The notes below the pieces were generated by a model. The model saw nothing but the letters and a program-made list of their open reading frames with translations. It had not been told where the DNA came from and ran no database searches. Position numbers and translations under genes: made by a program. Below, piece after piece: positions 1-9,056 of a stretch of 64,000 bases of DNA (within the stretch, counting starts at the first letter, position 1; each line of letters opens with the position of its first letter). This DNA is from VYFG01 sp965213885 (GTDB taxonomy: Bacteria > Pseudomonadota > Gammaproteobacteria > Arenicellales > Poriferihabitantaceae), in the NCBI GenBank assembly GCA_965213885.1, contig OZ243919.1, positions 1,550,001 through 1,614,000 of the forward strand, written 5' to 3'.

Positions 1-1
1 C

Positions 2-760
2 GGAATCACCGCATGCAACGGACACGCCGAGGCCCTGAAGGATGCCGACCTCGTCCTTACCATGCTGCCCACCGCGGTCGAGGTTAACGACGTGTTCAGC
101 CGGCATATTGTCCTTCATGCGCCTGCAGGGTGCCTGGTCATGGACAGTTCCACGATTGACCTTGAGGATGCGAGATCATTGCACGGCACGGCCGGCGACA
201 GTGGATTGCACATGCTGGATGCACCCGTGTCCGGGGGAACCGGCGGTGCGACCGCGGGGACCCTGACCTTCATGGTGGGCGGGGAGACCGCCGCGCTCGA
301 ATCCGCCCGGGATGTGCTGGATGCCATGGGATCGCGCATCATCCATTGCGGCGGCGCAGGCATGGGACAGGCGGCAAAGATGTGCAACAACCTGATGCTC
401 GGAATCCAGATGGCCTCCGTGGTGGAGGGCTTCCATCTTGCACGCCGGGTCGGACTCGACGACGCCAAGCTCTACGAGGTGGCATACAGTTCCTCCGGCA
501 ACTGTTTCTCGCTGACCGCGTTCTGTCCGGTGCCGGACGTAGTCCCCGCATCGCCGGCCAACCGTGGCTATGAACCGGGTTTCTCGACCGACCTGATGCT
601 CAAGGACATGGGAATCGCGCTGAACGCGGCGGAACTGTCCGGACTGCCTCTGGAACTGGCCCCGGTGGCGGCGGCACTCTACCGACGATTCAGCGAAGCC
701 GGCCACGGGGGGCTGGACTTCTCGGCGATCTTCCGGATGCTGGAGGGCTCCGAACGGTAA
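2..760 (+). CDS. mmsB: 3-hydroxyisobutyrate dehydrogenase family protein (5' end missing)
   Basis: The gene is cut by the left edge. The reading frame is open from base 2 and reads into a typical Rossmann-fold segment (ADLVLTMLP) before the first internal ATG at 62. The family oxidises 3-hydroxyisobutyrate or related beta-hydroxyacids with NAD+, for example in valine breakdown. Visible motifs are the substrate loop DAPVSGGTGGATAGTL and the catalytic-lysine segment GAGMGQAAKMCNN. The C-terminal helical domain ends with KDMGIAL and GGLDFSAIF, as in MmsB. About 40-50 N-terminal residues with the GxGxxG motif lie outside the window. A related beta-hydroxyacid dehydrogenase (GarR or GlxR type) is possible. 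It converges on the malyl-CoA lyase gene. Confidence 0.82.
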   Translation, partial: GITACNGHAEALKDADLVLTMLPTAVEVNDVFSRHIVLHAPAGCLVMDSSTIDLEDARSLHGTAGDSGLHMLDAPVSGGTGGATAGTLTFMVGGETAALESARDVLDAMGSRIIHCGGAGMGQAAKMCNNLMLGIQMASVVEGFHLARRVGLDDAKLYEVAYSSSGNCFSLTAFCPVPDVVPASPANRGYEPGFSTDLMLKDMGIALNAAELSGLPLELAPVAAALYRRFSEAGHGGLDFSAIFRMLEGSER

Positions 761-793
761 GGGCGGGCGCCGGATGTTGGCGTGTTGCCCGCC
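761..793. terminator. Candidate bidirectional terminator hairpin
   Basis: GGCGGGC at 762-768 pairs perfectly with GCCCGCC at 787-793, and an inner GCC/GGC extends the stem. It lies between two convergent stop codons (760 and 801). No clear U-tract follows, so termination is inferred from position and stem. Confidence 0.45.
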
Positions 794-800
794 GGCACTG

Positions 801-1751
801 TCAGTCCGGCGGATGCCGTCCTTGCAGGGCAGCTTCCATCGCCACGACGTTCCTTGCCATGCGGATGGAGGCGATGTCCACCATCCGTCCTTCCAGGGCT
901 GCCGCGCCCCGACCTGCGCCTTCGGCGCCCTCCAGGGCTTCCAGCACCGCGTGCGCTCGCGCGACTTCCTCTTCGGTCGGCGTCATCACCATGTTTGCCA
1001 GTCCGACCTGCGAGGGGTGTATGGCCCATTTTCCGCTGAAGCCCAGGGCCGCCGCGCGGCGCGCAGCCGCCAGAAAGCCGTCCGTGTCCGCGTAGTCGCC
1101 GTAGGCACTGTCCACCGGGCGAAGGCCGTTCGCGCGACAGGCCATGACCATCATCTGCAAAACAGGGTGCCAGGGGTCCCCGGGGAAATCCGGATTGAGC
1201 CCACCGATGATCAGGGTGCGGGCGCCGCAACTTGCGGCGAAATCGCCCGCACCGAAATGCAGCGCCTCCAGCCTGGAACTGGCCGCGGCAATTTCACCCG
1301 CATTCAAGCCTCCGGCTGCGGTCTCGATCAATGCCTCGATGCCGATCCGGTGGGTGATGCCCACAGCGGACTCGATCTGGGACAGCAGCCGGTCCAGTAC
1401 GTGGATGTCGGCGGCGCAGTCGACCTTGGGCAGCAGAATGCAGTGGATGTGCTCCCCCACCGCCTCCACGATCTCCACCAGGTCCCGGTACATGAAATGG
1501 GTGTCCAGACCATTGATCCGCACCATCAGGGTCTTGCCGCCGGAAGCCCAGTCCAGTGCACGGATGCCATCAATGACGTTGTGCCGCGCAGCTTCCTTGG
1601 CCCCCGGCGGGACGGAGTCTTCGCAGTCGAGCATGATGCAGTCCGCCTCCCCCGCGAGTGCCTTGGGAAACAGCTCCGGGCTGACCGCGGGCACCGAGAG
1701 AACCGACCGTTCCAGTCTGAACGGGCGACCCTCGGACGATCCCCGCATCAT
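801..1751 (-). CDS. mclA: L-malyl-CoA / beta-methylmalyl-CoA lyase-type enzyme (HpcH/HpaI-CitE family)
   Basis: This CitE-like aldolase of 316 residues would reversibly split malyl-CoA into glyoxylate and acetyl-CoA, or beta-methylmalyl-CoA into glyoxylate and propionyl-CoA. The sequence carries LDCEDSVPPGAK (Mg-binding acidic cluster), RINGLDTHFMYRD, LPKVDCAADI, ALIETAAG and GKWAIHPSQV, and closely follows the MclA pattern of serine-cycle and ethylmalonyl-CoA-pathway organisms rather than citrate lyase beta subunits. The frame is open further upstream, but the ATG-ATG pair at 1751/1748 fits the family N-terminus. No other serine-cycle gene is visible nearby, so the pathway is inferred. Confidence 0.78.
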   Translation of the reverse strand: MMRGSSEGRPFRLERSVLSVPAVSPELFPKALAGEADCIMLDCEDSVPPGAKEAARHNVIDGIRALDWASGGKTLMVRINGLDTHFMYRDLVEIVEAVGEHIHCILLPKVDCAADIHVLDRLLSQIESAVGITHRIGIEALIETAAGGLNAGEIAAASSRLEALHFGAGDFAASCGARTLIIGGLNPDFPGDPWHPVLQMMVMACRANGLRPVDSAYGDYADTDGFLAAARRAAALGFSGKWAIHPSQVGLANMVMTPTEEEVARAHAVLEALEGAEGAGRGAAALEGRMVDIASIRMARNVVAMEAALQGRHPPD

Positions 1752-1949
1752 GACAGCGAGGCCCGCGCCGAAGCGGCGCCAAACCGGCTTCCCACGGCAT
1801 CCGCGCCCTGCACACGGTCGTTGAGAAAGCGTGTTGCAGCCCTGAAAACACCGGTGGAAGGACGGGTCCGCACATCCCCCGGCTGGGACAATGTCAAATC
1901 CCTGCGCGAACCGGACGATGACGGTCCGGGCCGGCAGCACCCGCCGCTT

Positions 1950-3161
1950 TCAGGATCCGAGACCATCCGCGAACCGGGCGATTCGGCGACAGGCTTCGGT
2001 CAGTTCTCCATCGGCCGCCGCAAACGACAGCCGGCAGTAGCCGCCGGCTCCGAACGCGGAACCGGGAACGAGCGCCACGCCCTCCTCCTCCAGCAGCGCC
2101 ATGACCCAGTCATGGTCGGTACCAAGGACAGCTCCCCCGGCAGATTTCATCCCCAGACACCGTTCAATGGAGATAAACAGGTAAAACGCCCCCCGGGGCA
2201 CGAAACATCGCAGTCCTTCGATAGCGTCCACCGCTGCCACGGTATAATCGCGCCGCCTGGAGAAGCTTTCCACCATGGGCCGGATGGAATCCCGGGATCC
2301 GGTCAGCGCCTCCACGGCCGCCCATTGCGCGATGGAACAGGGATGCAGCGTGGATTGACCCTGAATTTTGTTCATTGCCCTGATCAGCGTGGCGTCCCCC
2401 GCCCCGTAGCCGATACGCCAGCCGGTCATCGCGTGGGACTTTGAAAGACCGTTTACGGTGAGCGTTCGATCGAACAGGTCCGGCACGGCTTCGGCGAAAC
2501 TGACGAATTTCTCCCGGTCGTAGACGATGGTTTCGTAGATATCATCCGTCATGACCCAGACATCGGGATGGTGGCGCAGCACCTCACCCAAGGCTGCGAA
2601 ATCCCCGGCCCTGTACATGGCGCCGGTTGGATTGGACGGGGAATTGAGAATGATCCAGCGGGTTCGCGGGGTGATCGCCCGCTCCAGTTGTTCAGGTGTC
2701 ATGAGAAATCCGTCGGTCTCGGCCGTCCGGACAATGACCGGCACGCCCTCGAACAGTAGCACGATGTCGGGATAGCTGACCCAATAGGGTGCCGGAATGA
2801 TGACCTCGTCCCCTGGTTCCAGCGTGGCCATCAGGGCGTTGAAGATCACCTGCTTTCCTCCTGTGCTGACGGTCACCTGTGAGGGTTCGTAGGCTAGCGC
2901 GTTGTCTCTGGAGAACTTGCGGCAGATCGCCTCCCTGAGTTCGGAAATCCCCTCGACCAGGGTGTAGTGCGTATGGCCCGCATGAATCGCCCGGTGTGCG
3001 GCCTTGCGGATGTCTTCCGGGGTATCGAAATCCGGTTCGCCCGCGGCCAGGGAGATGATATCCCTGCCCTCGGTGCTCAGCGCCTTGGCGCGGGCCGAGA
3101 ATGCGACCGTGGGCGATACCCGCGCCCGGTCAATCCGGCTTGCAAGCTTGATCGTAGTCAT
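1950..3161 (-). CDS. aatA: Aspartate aminotransferase (class I/II, type Ib)
   Basis: This PLP enzyme of about 403 residues transfers the amino group between aspartate and 2-oxoglutarate. Type Ib signatures are visible: SLAAGEPDFDTP near the N-terminus, HTHYTLVEGI, the NSPSNPTGAMY loop, TDDIYE, and the Schiff-base lysine in NGLSKSHAMTGWRIGY. The start at 3161 gives the usual MTxxKLASR opening; the frame continues upstream but is not conserved there. It lies between mclA (198-base gap) and relA on the same strand. Activity on other amino acids cannot be excluded. Confidence 0.85.
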   Translation of the reverse strand: MTTIKLASRIDRARVSPTVAFSARAKALSTEGRDIISLAAGEPDFDTPEDIRKAAHRAIHAGHTHYTLVEGISELREAICRKFSRDNALAYEPSQVTVSTGGKQVIFNALMATLEPGDEVIIPAPYWVSYPDIVLLFEGVPVIVRTAETDGFLMTPEQLERAITPRTRWIILNSPSNPTGAMYRAGDFAALGEVLRHHPDVWVMTDDIYETIVYDREKFVSFAEAVPDLFDRTLTVNGLSKSHAMTGWRIGYGAGDATLIRAMNKIQGQSTLHPCSIAQWAAVEALTGSRDSIRPMVESFSRRRDYTVAAVDAIEGLRCFVPRGAFYLFISIERCLGMKSAGGAVLGTDHDWVMALLEEEGVALVPGSAFGAGGYCRLSFAAADGELTEACRRIARFADGLGS

Positions 3162-3213
3162 CGATTTTCCTGGGTTCGTTAGGGATGGAAAATTCGGCCC
3201 GGATTTCCCTGGC

Positions 3214-5382
3214 TCAACTGCGCTGGCGGCGGACGTCCAGCACATTCTGGATCCTTGACAGCCGGCCGAGTGTCTTGCTGAGGGTTTTCAGGCCGCTGAC
3301 CTCCAGTCGAAGGCTGACCCGGATCACGTTTTCCTCGTCGGTCTCCGTATTGACCTTGAGCACATCGATCCCGCTGTCCTTGAGCACCTGGGAAATGTCG
3401 TGCAGGATACCGGTGCGGTGATAGGCCGTCACGGTCGCCTCCACCGGGTAGGAGGCGGTATCCTCCCGGCCCCATTCCACTTCGATCAGGCGATTGTTGC
3501 GGTCTTCGGACAACCCCCGGATGTTGCCACAGTCCTGGTTGTGTATGGACACGCCGCGCCCGGCGGTGATGTACCCCACGATGGGGTCGCCGGGAACCGG
3601 CTGGCAGCAACCGGCCATGGTGGTCAGCAGGTTGCCGACCCCGTTGACCCTGAAGGTGCCGGGCAGCCGGGTGAGGGGCTGGGAACGGGCTTCGATTCCG
3701 GCACCGGTCTGCCGCTCCAGTTCCCGCCGGAACGGCGACAGGGCGCGGGAGAGCTTGTAGTCTCCGGCTCCCAGCGCCGCTAGTAGGTCGTCCGGGCGGT
3801 TGTAGGGGGTCTGGGTCACGATACGTTCATAACCCAGATCCTCCAGGCCCAGCCGTCCGAGTTCCTTCTCCAGCATGGCCCGACCTTCCGCAATATGCTG
3901 GGTATGATCCTTCTGCTTGAACCACTGCTGGATTCGCGAACGGGCCCTTTGCGTGTGGACGATCTCCAGCTCGGGTCTCAACCAGTCCCGGCTTGGCGAG
4001 GCGCCTTTCTGGTTGTGGATCTGCACCTGCTCACCGGATTTCAGTCGGTAGCTGAGCGGAACCATGCGGCCGTTCACCCGTGCACCCCGGGTGGAATGGC
4101 CCACTTCGGAGTGGATCGCATAGGCAAAATCAACCGGGGTGGATCCCTCGGGAAGATCGATCACCGTACCCTTGGGGGTGAAGACGTAGACGCGCCGGCT
4201 TTCCGCAGCCTCCCGCAGGGCCCCGACGATGGATTCGGACTCCTCCAGTTCCTGTTTCCATTCCAGCAACTGGCGCAGCCACAGCACCTTGCGGTCTATC
4301 GTGTCATCCTGCTGCCGGTTTTCCTTGTAGCGCCAGTGTGCGGCAACGCCGAGTTCGTTCTCCAGGTGCATGTCCCGGGTACGGATCTGCACTTCCACGC
4401 TCTTATCCTCCGGCCCGATCACCACGGTGTGGATGGACTGATACCCGTTGGGCTTCGGGGTGGCAATGTAGTCATCGAATTCCCCCGGCAGGTGGCGCCA
4501 GCGGGTATGGACAATACCCAGGGCGACATAGCACTCGCTCACGGAATCCACGATGATGCGCACCGCGCGGATATCCCCGAGGTTTTCAAAGTCCAGGCCC
4601 TTGCGTTTCATCTTTTTCCAGATGCTGTAGAGATGCTTTGGCCGGCCACTCACTTCCGCCCTGATTCCGGTGTCGACAAGCGCCCCGTGCAGCACATCCA
4701 GCAGTTGCTGAATATAGTGCTCCCGGTCCCCGCGCTTCTCATGAAGCATGCCCGCGAGCTGACGGTAGATGACCGGGTCGCTGAAACGCAGGGCCAGGTC
4801 CTCCATTTCCCACTTGATCTGCCAGATACCCAGCCGGTTCGCCAGCGGCGCGTATAGATCCAGCGTCGTCCGGCTGAGAATCCATTTCTCCTGGTTCGAG
4901 GCACCACGCGCATCGCGCAGAAGACGCAACTGGTCGGCAAGCTTGATCAATACCACCCGGACATCATCCACCATGGTAATCAGCATCTTACGCAGATTTT
5001 CCTCGTTGACCTCGGCATCCACGCCGGCATCCTGGTGGCGGGAAAAGGAGGACAGTCGCGCCAGGTCGATAATCCCGCGATACAGGCAGAGGGCCTCTTC
5101 GCCGCAGTGTTCGCGCAGTCGTTCATCGTCCGGGAGCGCCGCGCTGTCCACACAGTGCAGCAATGCCGCCAGACAGCCGCTGTCATCCATTTCGAGGGAA
5201 CGGAGTATTCCAACGGTTGCCATTCCCCTGTCGACATCGGCCGGCTCCACATCCTGCCGTCCAAGCAGCCAGCGCGCACAGTCCTCCACGCCCTGAGGCA
5301 TCGGTTCGATCCTGGACGGTGTCGCGATCACTGTGGCTGGGTATCGGGCATCAATACGGTAACCGGATTGTACCCGTTTCAT
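3214..5382 (-). CDS. relA: GTP pyrophosphokinase RelA
   Basis: RelA makes (p)ppGpp from ATP and GTP/GDP at stalled ribosomes. The 722-residue protein has the family order: a degenerate N-terminal HD domain, a synthetase domain (GRPKHLYSIWKKMKRK, ATPKPNGYQSIHTVV, VQIRTRDMH, ELGVAAHWRYKE), a TGS domain (VYVFTPKGTVIDLPEGSTPV), a zinc-finger-like CC segment and a C-terminal ACT domain. In the HD region LLHDxxED is replaced by LLHCVDSAALP, so hydrolase activity should be absent. It is slightly shorter than E. coli RelA (744). The purine-rich stretch sits almost against the ATG at 5382, so the exact start is less certain. Confidence 0.92.
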   Translation of the reverse strand: MKRVQSGYRIDARYPATVIATPSRIEPMPQGVEDCARWLLGRQDVEPADVDRGMATVGILRSLEMDDSGCLAALLHCVDSAALPDDERLREHCGEEALCLYRGIIDLARLSSFSRHQDAGVDAEVNEENLRKMLITMVDDVRVVLIKLADQLRLLRDARGASNQEKWILSRTTLDLYAPLANRLGIWQIKWEMEDLALRFSDPVIYRQLAGMLHEKRGDREHYIQQLLDVLHGALVDTGIRAEVSGRPKHLYSIWKKMKRKGLDFENLGDIRAVRIIVDSVSECYVALGIVHTRWRHLPGEFDDYIATPKPNGYQSIHTVVIGPEDKSVEVQIRTRDMHLENELGVAAHWRYKENRQQDDTIDRKVLWLRQLLEWKQELEESESIVGALREAAESRRVYVFTPKGTVIDLPEGSTPVDFAYAIHSEVGHSTRGARVNGRMVPLSYRLKSGEQVQIHNQKGASPSRDWLRPELEIVHTQRARSRIQQWFKQKDHTQHIAEGRAMLEKELGRLGLEDLGYERIVTQTPYNRPDDLLAALGAGDYKLSRALSPFRRELERQTGAGIEARSQPLTRLPGTFRVNGVGNLLTTMAGCCQPVPGDPIVGYITAGRGVSIHNQDCGNIRGLSEDRNNRLIEVEWGREDTASYPVEATVTAYHRTGILHDISQVLKDSGIDVLKVNTETDEENVIRVSLRLEVSGLKTLSKTLGRLSRIQNVLDVRRQRS

Positions 5383-5484
5383 CTCCCCCGGACAGGGTGA
5401 CCGCCAGCCGGGCCTGTTCCGGGGGATTCATGGCAGGACATCCCCGGCCTTCCGTCCCATGCCGGCACCCGGTTGCGGAGTCAG

Positions 5485-5904
5485 TCACCCACGCTGGTCG
5501 GGTTGCAGGTGCAGCGTCAGCGTCCGCTGGTGGCGGCCGGTGCGGTGTTCCCACAGAAACACCCCTTGCCATGTACCCAGCACCGGCCGCCCGGAGGACA
5601 CCGGTATGGACAGGGTGGTCTGTGTCAGCATGGACTTGATATGGGCCGGCATGTCGTCCGGCCCCTCTTGCACATGGGTATACAGCGGGTCATCCTCGGC
5701 CACCAGCCGGTTCATCCAGTTCTCCAGATCCCTCCTTGCAGACGGGTCGGCGTTTTCCTGGATCACCAGGGACGCGGACGTGTGCCGGAGAAACAGCGTA
5801 CACAGTCCATCGCCCGGCATGTGTTCCCTGACTGCCGATGCGACTTCCGCGGTGATCTCGTGAAGCCCCCTTCGGGCCGTGGCGATGTGGATCTCCAGCA
5901 GCAT
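5485..5904 (-). CDS. yjbQ: YjbQ-family protein (secondary thiamine-phosphate synthase enzyme family, UPF0047)
   Basis: This compact protein of 139 residues belongs to the YjbQ/UPF0047 family. Family hallmarks are visible: LFLRHTSASLVIQENADP, an EGPDDMPAHIKS segment with the conserved histidine, and GTWQGVFLWEHR. YjbQ homologues have weak thiamine-phosphate synthase activity in vitro; their physiological role is not settled. The ATG at 5904 directly abuts the stop codon of xerD, so it is probably co-transcribed with it. Confidence 0.85.
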   Translation of the reverse strand: MLLEIHIATARRGLHEITAEVASAVREHMPGDGLCTLFLRHTSASLVIQENADPSARRDLENWMNRLVAEDDPLYTHVQEGPDDMPAHIKSMLTQTTLSIPVSSGRPVLGTWQGVFLWEHRTGRHQRTLTLHLQPDQRG

Positions 5905-6846
5905 TCAGCCCCGCGGATGGTGGGCCGCATGCAGGTCGTGGAGACGCGCCCTGGCCACATGGGTATAGATCTGGGTGGTTGACAGACTGGCGTGGCCGAG
6001 CAGCATCTGCACGCTGCGAAGGTCCGCGCCGTGGTTCAGCAGGTGCGTGGCAAAGGCATGCCGCAAGGTATGGGGCGACAGCGGCGAGTCGATGCCCGCC
6101 AGCCTGCCGTAGCGGCGGATCTGGTGCCAGAAGGCCTGGCGTGTCATCGGCATGCCCCGCCGGGTCACGAACAGTGCCTCGCTGGTACGGTTGTTGATGA
6201 GCGCGGGTCGGGAAGAGCCGAGATACCGCCGGATCCATTCACAGGCCGGGTCGCCCAGGGGTACCAGGCGCTCCTTGCCGCCCTTGCCCATCACCCGGCA
6301 GACGCCGGCATCGATGTCGGTCAGTGCCCGGCTGAGATGGATGAGCTCACTGACCCGCAGTCCCGTGGCATAAAGGGTCTCCAGCATCGCCCGGTCGCGC
6401 ACGCCGAGGTCGGTGCGGGTGTCGGGCGCAGCCAGCAAACTCTCCACCTGCTTCTCCGACAGTGTCTTGGGCAGGGCCTTCCCCATTGCCGGGGAAGCCA
6501 TGTCCGCGGTGGGATCGTCGGCAGCCAGCCCCTCCACCAGGAGATAGCGGTAGAATCGCCGCAGGGTGGAGAGGCTTCGTGCAACGGTGCGCCGGCTGGT
6601 GCCGTCTCCGCGGACCTCAAGGTAGTCCCTGAGGTCACTGCGGCGGACCTCCGGAACCCCGATGCCCCGAGTTGCAATGAACCGCTGGAAATGCTCCAGA
6701 TCGAAACGGTAGGATTGCAGGGTATTGTGGCTCAGCCCCGCCTGCAGCCAGACCGCGTCGAGAAACCCCTCGATCAGGCGCCGGTCAGCGGCGTCCGCCT
6801 CATCCTTCCGGGACATCTTTCCTGCCGCCGGCGAGGCTGGACTCAA
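5905..6846 (-). CDS. xerD: Tyrosine recombinase XerD
   Basis: XerD acts with XerC at dif to resolve chromosome dimers. The protein of about 313 residues has an N-terminal SAM-like core-binding domain (SHNTLQSYRFDLEHF) and a catalytic domain with the full active set: Arg in GLRVSELI, Lys in GKGGKERLVPLG, His-x-x-Arg in SPHTLRHAFATHLL, then LGHASLSTTQIYTHV with the second His and the nucleophilic Tyr. The start at 6846 overlaps the end of the TPR gene by 47 bases; the ATG at 6816 would shorten the overlap to 17. XerC is the alternative, but length and motif wording favour XerD. Confidence 0.88.
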   Translation of the reverse strand: MSPASPAAGKMSRKDEADAADRRLIEGFLDAVWLQAGLSHNTLQSYRFDLEHFQRFIATRGIGVPEVRRSDLRDYLEVRGDGTSRRTVARSLSTLRRFYRYLLVEGLAADDPTADMASPAMGKALPKTLSEKQVESLLAAPDTRTDLGVRDRAMLETLYATGLRVSELIHLSRALTDIDAGVCRVMGKGGKERLVPLGDPACEWIRRYLGSSRPALINNRTSEALFVTRRGMPMTRQAFWHQIRRYGRLAGIDSPLSPHTLRHAFATHLLNHGADLRSVQMLLGHASLSTTQIYTHVARARLHDLHAAHHPRG

Positions 6847-8653
6847 GCAGCCAGATCCTTTGCAGTTTCTGCTGCAGGACCGCAGTCCTGTTCTCGTCCT
6901 TCGAATGCTTCAGGAGATCCGTAAAAATGGTCCTGGCATCCGAGAAGAAATTCCCTTCCAGCAAGGCATCCGCCGCCCTGTAGCGCGCGGACATGCCCCA
7001 TTGGTCAAAGCCGTTCGCCTTCTGCATCGCCGAAAACAGGAAATAGTCCGCCGCCTTCATGTGTTGGCCAAGGGCATCGTAGGATTCCGCGATCCAGAAA
7101 GCGATTTCACGGACAAACTTCCCTCCCGGAGAACGTGCATCGATCAGTTCCAGCAGTTCGATGGCGGGTTCGTGCTGTCCCACGATCTGGAGTTCGAAGA
7201 TCGGCTGCAGGACCCTGTCGGTCTGCTCGGGTGTCGGGTGGGGAGTGGCCAGGATCCATTGACGGAGACGCTCGACTCCCTGTCTGTAACGACCGGCGAT
7301 GATCGAGATCCGGCCGGTGTACAGCAGCCACTCGTCCAGCGTCATGCCGGCAGGGGGGGCGGACACGTTGGCGTTGGCCTCCGCCGCCAGATTGATGTCC
7401 CCCGATTCCAGTGCCGCGCTGGACAGCCTGAGAGCCGTGGAAGGGGAGATCATCAGCGGACCGAGCGGAGCATCATCGCCGAACAGCAGGGGCACCAGGG
7501 CCCACCGACCGCCATCGAGGGCTGCGTTGACCCATTGGTCCAGCGCCTGCATCCGTGACGCCGGGTCGTTGCTGTGGATGCCGATGTGCGCCCATACCCC
7601 CCGACGCATCACATCGTCCTCCACGGGCAGCAATCTTGCGAAGGTGTCCCAATCCCGCTCCTCTCCGGTCAGGAACCCCTCGGCATTCGCCCTGCTCCTT
7701 GCCATGGCCGCATAGCTTTCAACCAGGTCCACGGCATCATACCGTGGAATGCCGAGGCTGCCTTCCCTGTCCGCGGATTCGGCGGCACCGAGGTACTGTT
7801 CCAGCAGATCCGCCATCTGCCGCTCCAGGTCCGCGGCATCCGCCGCCGCGACCATCACCGCCAGCAGCGGTTTCTCCAGGGTCCGGTACGTTTCATCCAG
7901 TCGCATGCGCTCCGCCCTGTCCAGAGCCTCCTGTGGCCTGATCCCGCCTTCCTTCAGCCTGCTCCACAGGGTCAGTACCCTGGCTGCAGGGTCGTCTAGC
8001 GGGGCGAGCAGATTCACCGCCTCGGACGGATTCCCCGAGCGCAGCGCCACTGTGCCCGCCAGCAGCAGCCAGTCGCGGTCCTGTGGCCGGTAGTCGGACT
8101 GGAACACCCTGGCTGCGGCATTGGCATCGTTCAGCCGCCCTTCCACGAGATAGCTCTCGATGACCTTGCGGCGCAGTGTGATTTTCTCCGGCTCAGTCAG
8201 GTCCGGGGACAGGAGGTGCCGTCGCAACAACCGCCGGGCGCCGCCGCCCTGTCCCAACGCATTGTAGGCGTCAATGGCCTCCTGTTCCGCCTCCCTGTGT
8301 ATGGATGCCGGGAAGGCGGGCGGAATTTCCTGTACCCTCAGGACCAGTTTCCGCCAGTGCTTCTTGGTCCGGTACAGGGCCCACAGCTGCCTCTCCCAGT
8401 TCAACCACGCACCATCGGGCAGTTGCGGCGGGCCCTGCTCCTCCATGATTCGTTCGGCCAGACCGAGCACGTTCGCCTGGATCAGCGTCCTGACACGGAG
8501 CAGTTCCGGCGACGCCGGCTCCGGCAGCGGTTCATGTGCGGACTGCCCGAAACAGGGAGCAAGAACCAGTGTCCCCATCACCAGGACCGCCCATGCTCCC
8601 GTGGGAGGAATAGCCTTCCGTGGGCCCGTTTCAGCTGTCCAGAAACGTCCCAT
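6800..8653 (-). CDS. Exported TPR-like repeat protein of unknown function
   Basis: The protein of about 617 residues opens with a short positive stretch and a hydrophobic segment (GAWAVLVMGTLVLAPCFGQ), consistent with a signal peptide. The rest is mostly alpha-helical, with degenerate TPR-like pairs such as SYLVEGRLNDANAAARVF, AGTVALRSGNPSEAV and SYDALGQHMKAADYFLFS. The start at 8653 puts the signal peptide at the N-terminus; the longer frame reads through non-conserved sequence. Its 3' end overlaps xerD. A periplasmic scaffolding role is plausible from the fold only; no specific function is claimed. Confidence 0.72.
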   Translation of the reverse strand: MGRFWTAETGPRKAIPPTGAWAVLVMGTLVLAPCFGQSAHEPLPEPASPELLRVRTLIQANVLGLAERIMEEQGPPQLPDGAWLNWERQLWALYRTKKHWRKLVLRVQEIPPAFPASIHREAEQEAIDAYNALGQGGGARRLLRRHLLSPDLTEPEKITLRRKVIESYLVEGRLNDANAAARVFQSDYRPQDRDWLLLAGTVALRSGNPSEAVNLLAPLDDPAARVLTLWSRLKEGGIRPQEALDRAERMRLDETYRTLEKPLLAVMVAAADAADLERQMADLLEQYLGAAESADREGSLGIPRYDAVDLVESYAAMARSRANAEGFLTGEERDWDTFARLLPVEDDVMRRGVWAHIGIHSNDPASRMQALDQWVNAALDGGRWALVPLLFGDDAPLGPLMISPSTALRLSSAALESGDINLAAEANANVSAPPAGMTLDEWLLYTGRISIIAGRYRQGVERLRQWILATPHPTPEQTDRVLQPIFELQIVGQHEPAIELLELIDARSPGGKFVREIAFWIAESYDALGQHMKAADYFLFSAMQKANGFDQWGMSARYRAADALLEGNFFSDARTIFTDLLKHSKDENRTAVLQQKLQRIWLLESSLAGGRKDVPEG

Positions 8654-8705
8654 GAGGCGTATTATCCAACAGTCGGAATACCCGGTGGCGGGACCGGAAC
8701 CGGGG

Positions 8706-9056
8706 CTACCTGCGGATTTTTTCCTTGATCCGGGCGGCCTTGCCGGTACGTTCGCGCAGATAGTAGAGCTTCGCCCTGCGGACATCCCCGCGACGCGCAA
8801 CCTCAATCCCGGCGATCAGCGGGCTGTGCGTCTGGAACACCCGCTCCACGCCTTCACCGCTACTGCTCTTCCGGACGGTAAAGGATGAGTTGAGACCGCG
8901 GTTCTTCTTTGCGATGACCACCCCCTCGTAGGTCTGCAGGCGTTCCCGCCCGCCTTCCTTGACCCGCACCTGCACCCTGACCGTGTCGCCAGCGCCGAAG
9001 GCCGGCACGCTATCCTTCATTTGCTCGGATTCGAGTTGCTGAATAATGTCACTCAT
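8706..9056 (-). CDS. rplS: 50S ribosomal protein L19
   Basis: L19 sits at the 30S-50S interface. The 116-residue protein matches family length and shows FGAGDTVRVQVRVKEG, YEGVVIAKKNRGLNSSFTVR, HSPLIAGIEVARRGDVRRAK and the C-terminal LYYLRERTGKAARIKEK. It overlaps the end of trmD by 8 bases, as the last gene of the rpsP-rimM-trmD-rplS operon. Confidence 0.97.
   Translation of the reverse strand: MSDIIQQLESEQMKDSVPAFGAGDTVRVQVRVKEGGRERLQTYEGVVIAKKNRGLNSSFTVRKSSSGEGVERVFQTHSPLIAGIEVARRGDVRRAKLYYLRERTGKAARIKEKIRR

Noticed and set aside
774..2444. 556-codon plus-strand frame
   Set aside because: It lies opposite mclA and the aspartate aminotransferase, with shadow-type composition and no domain.
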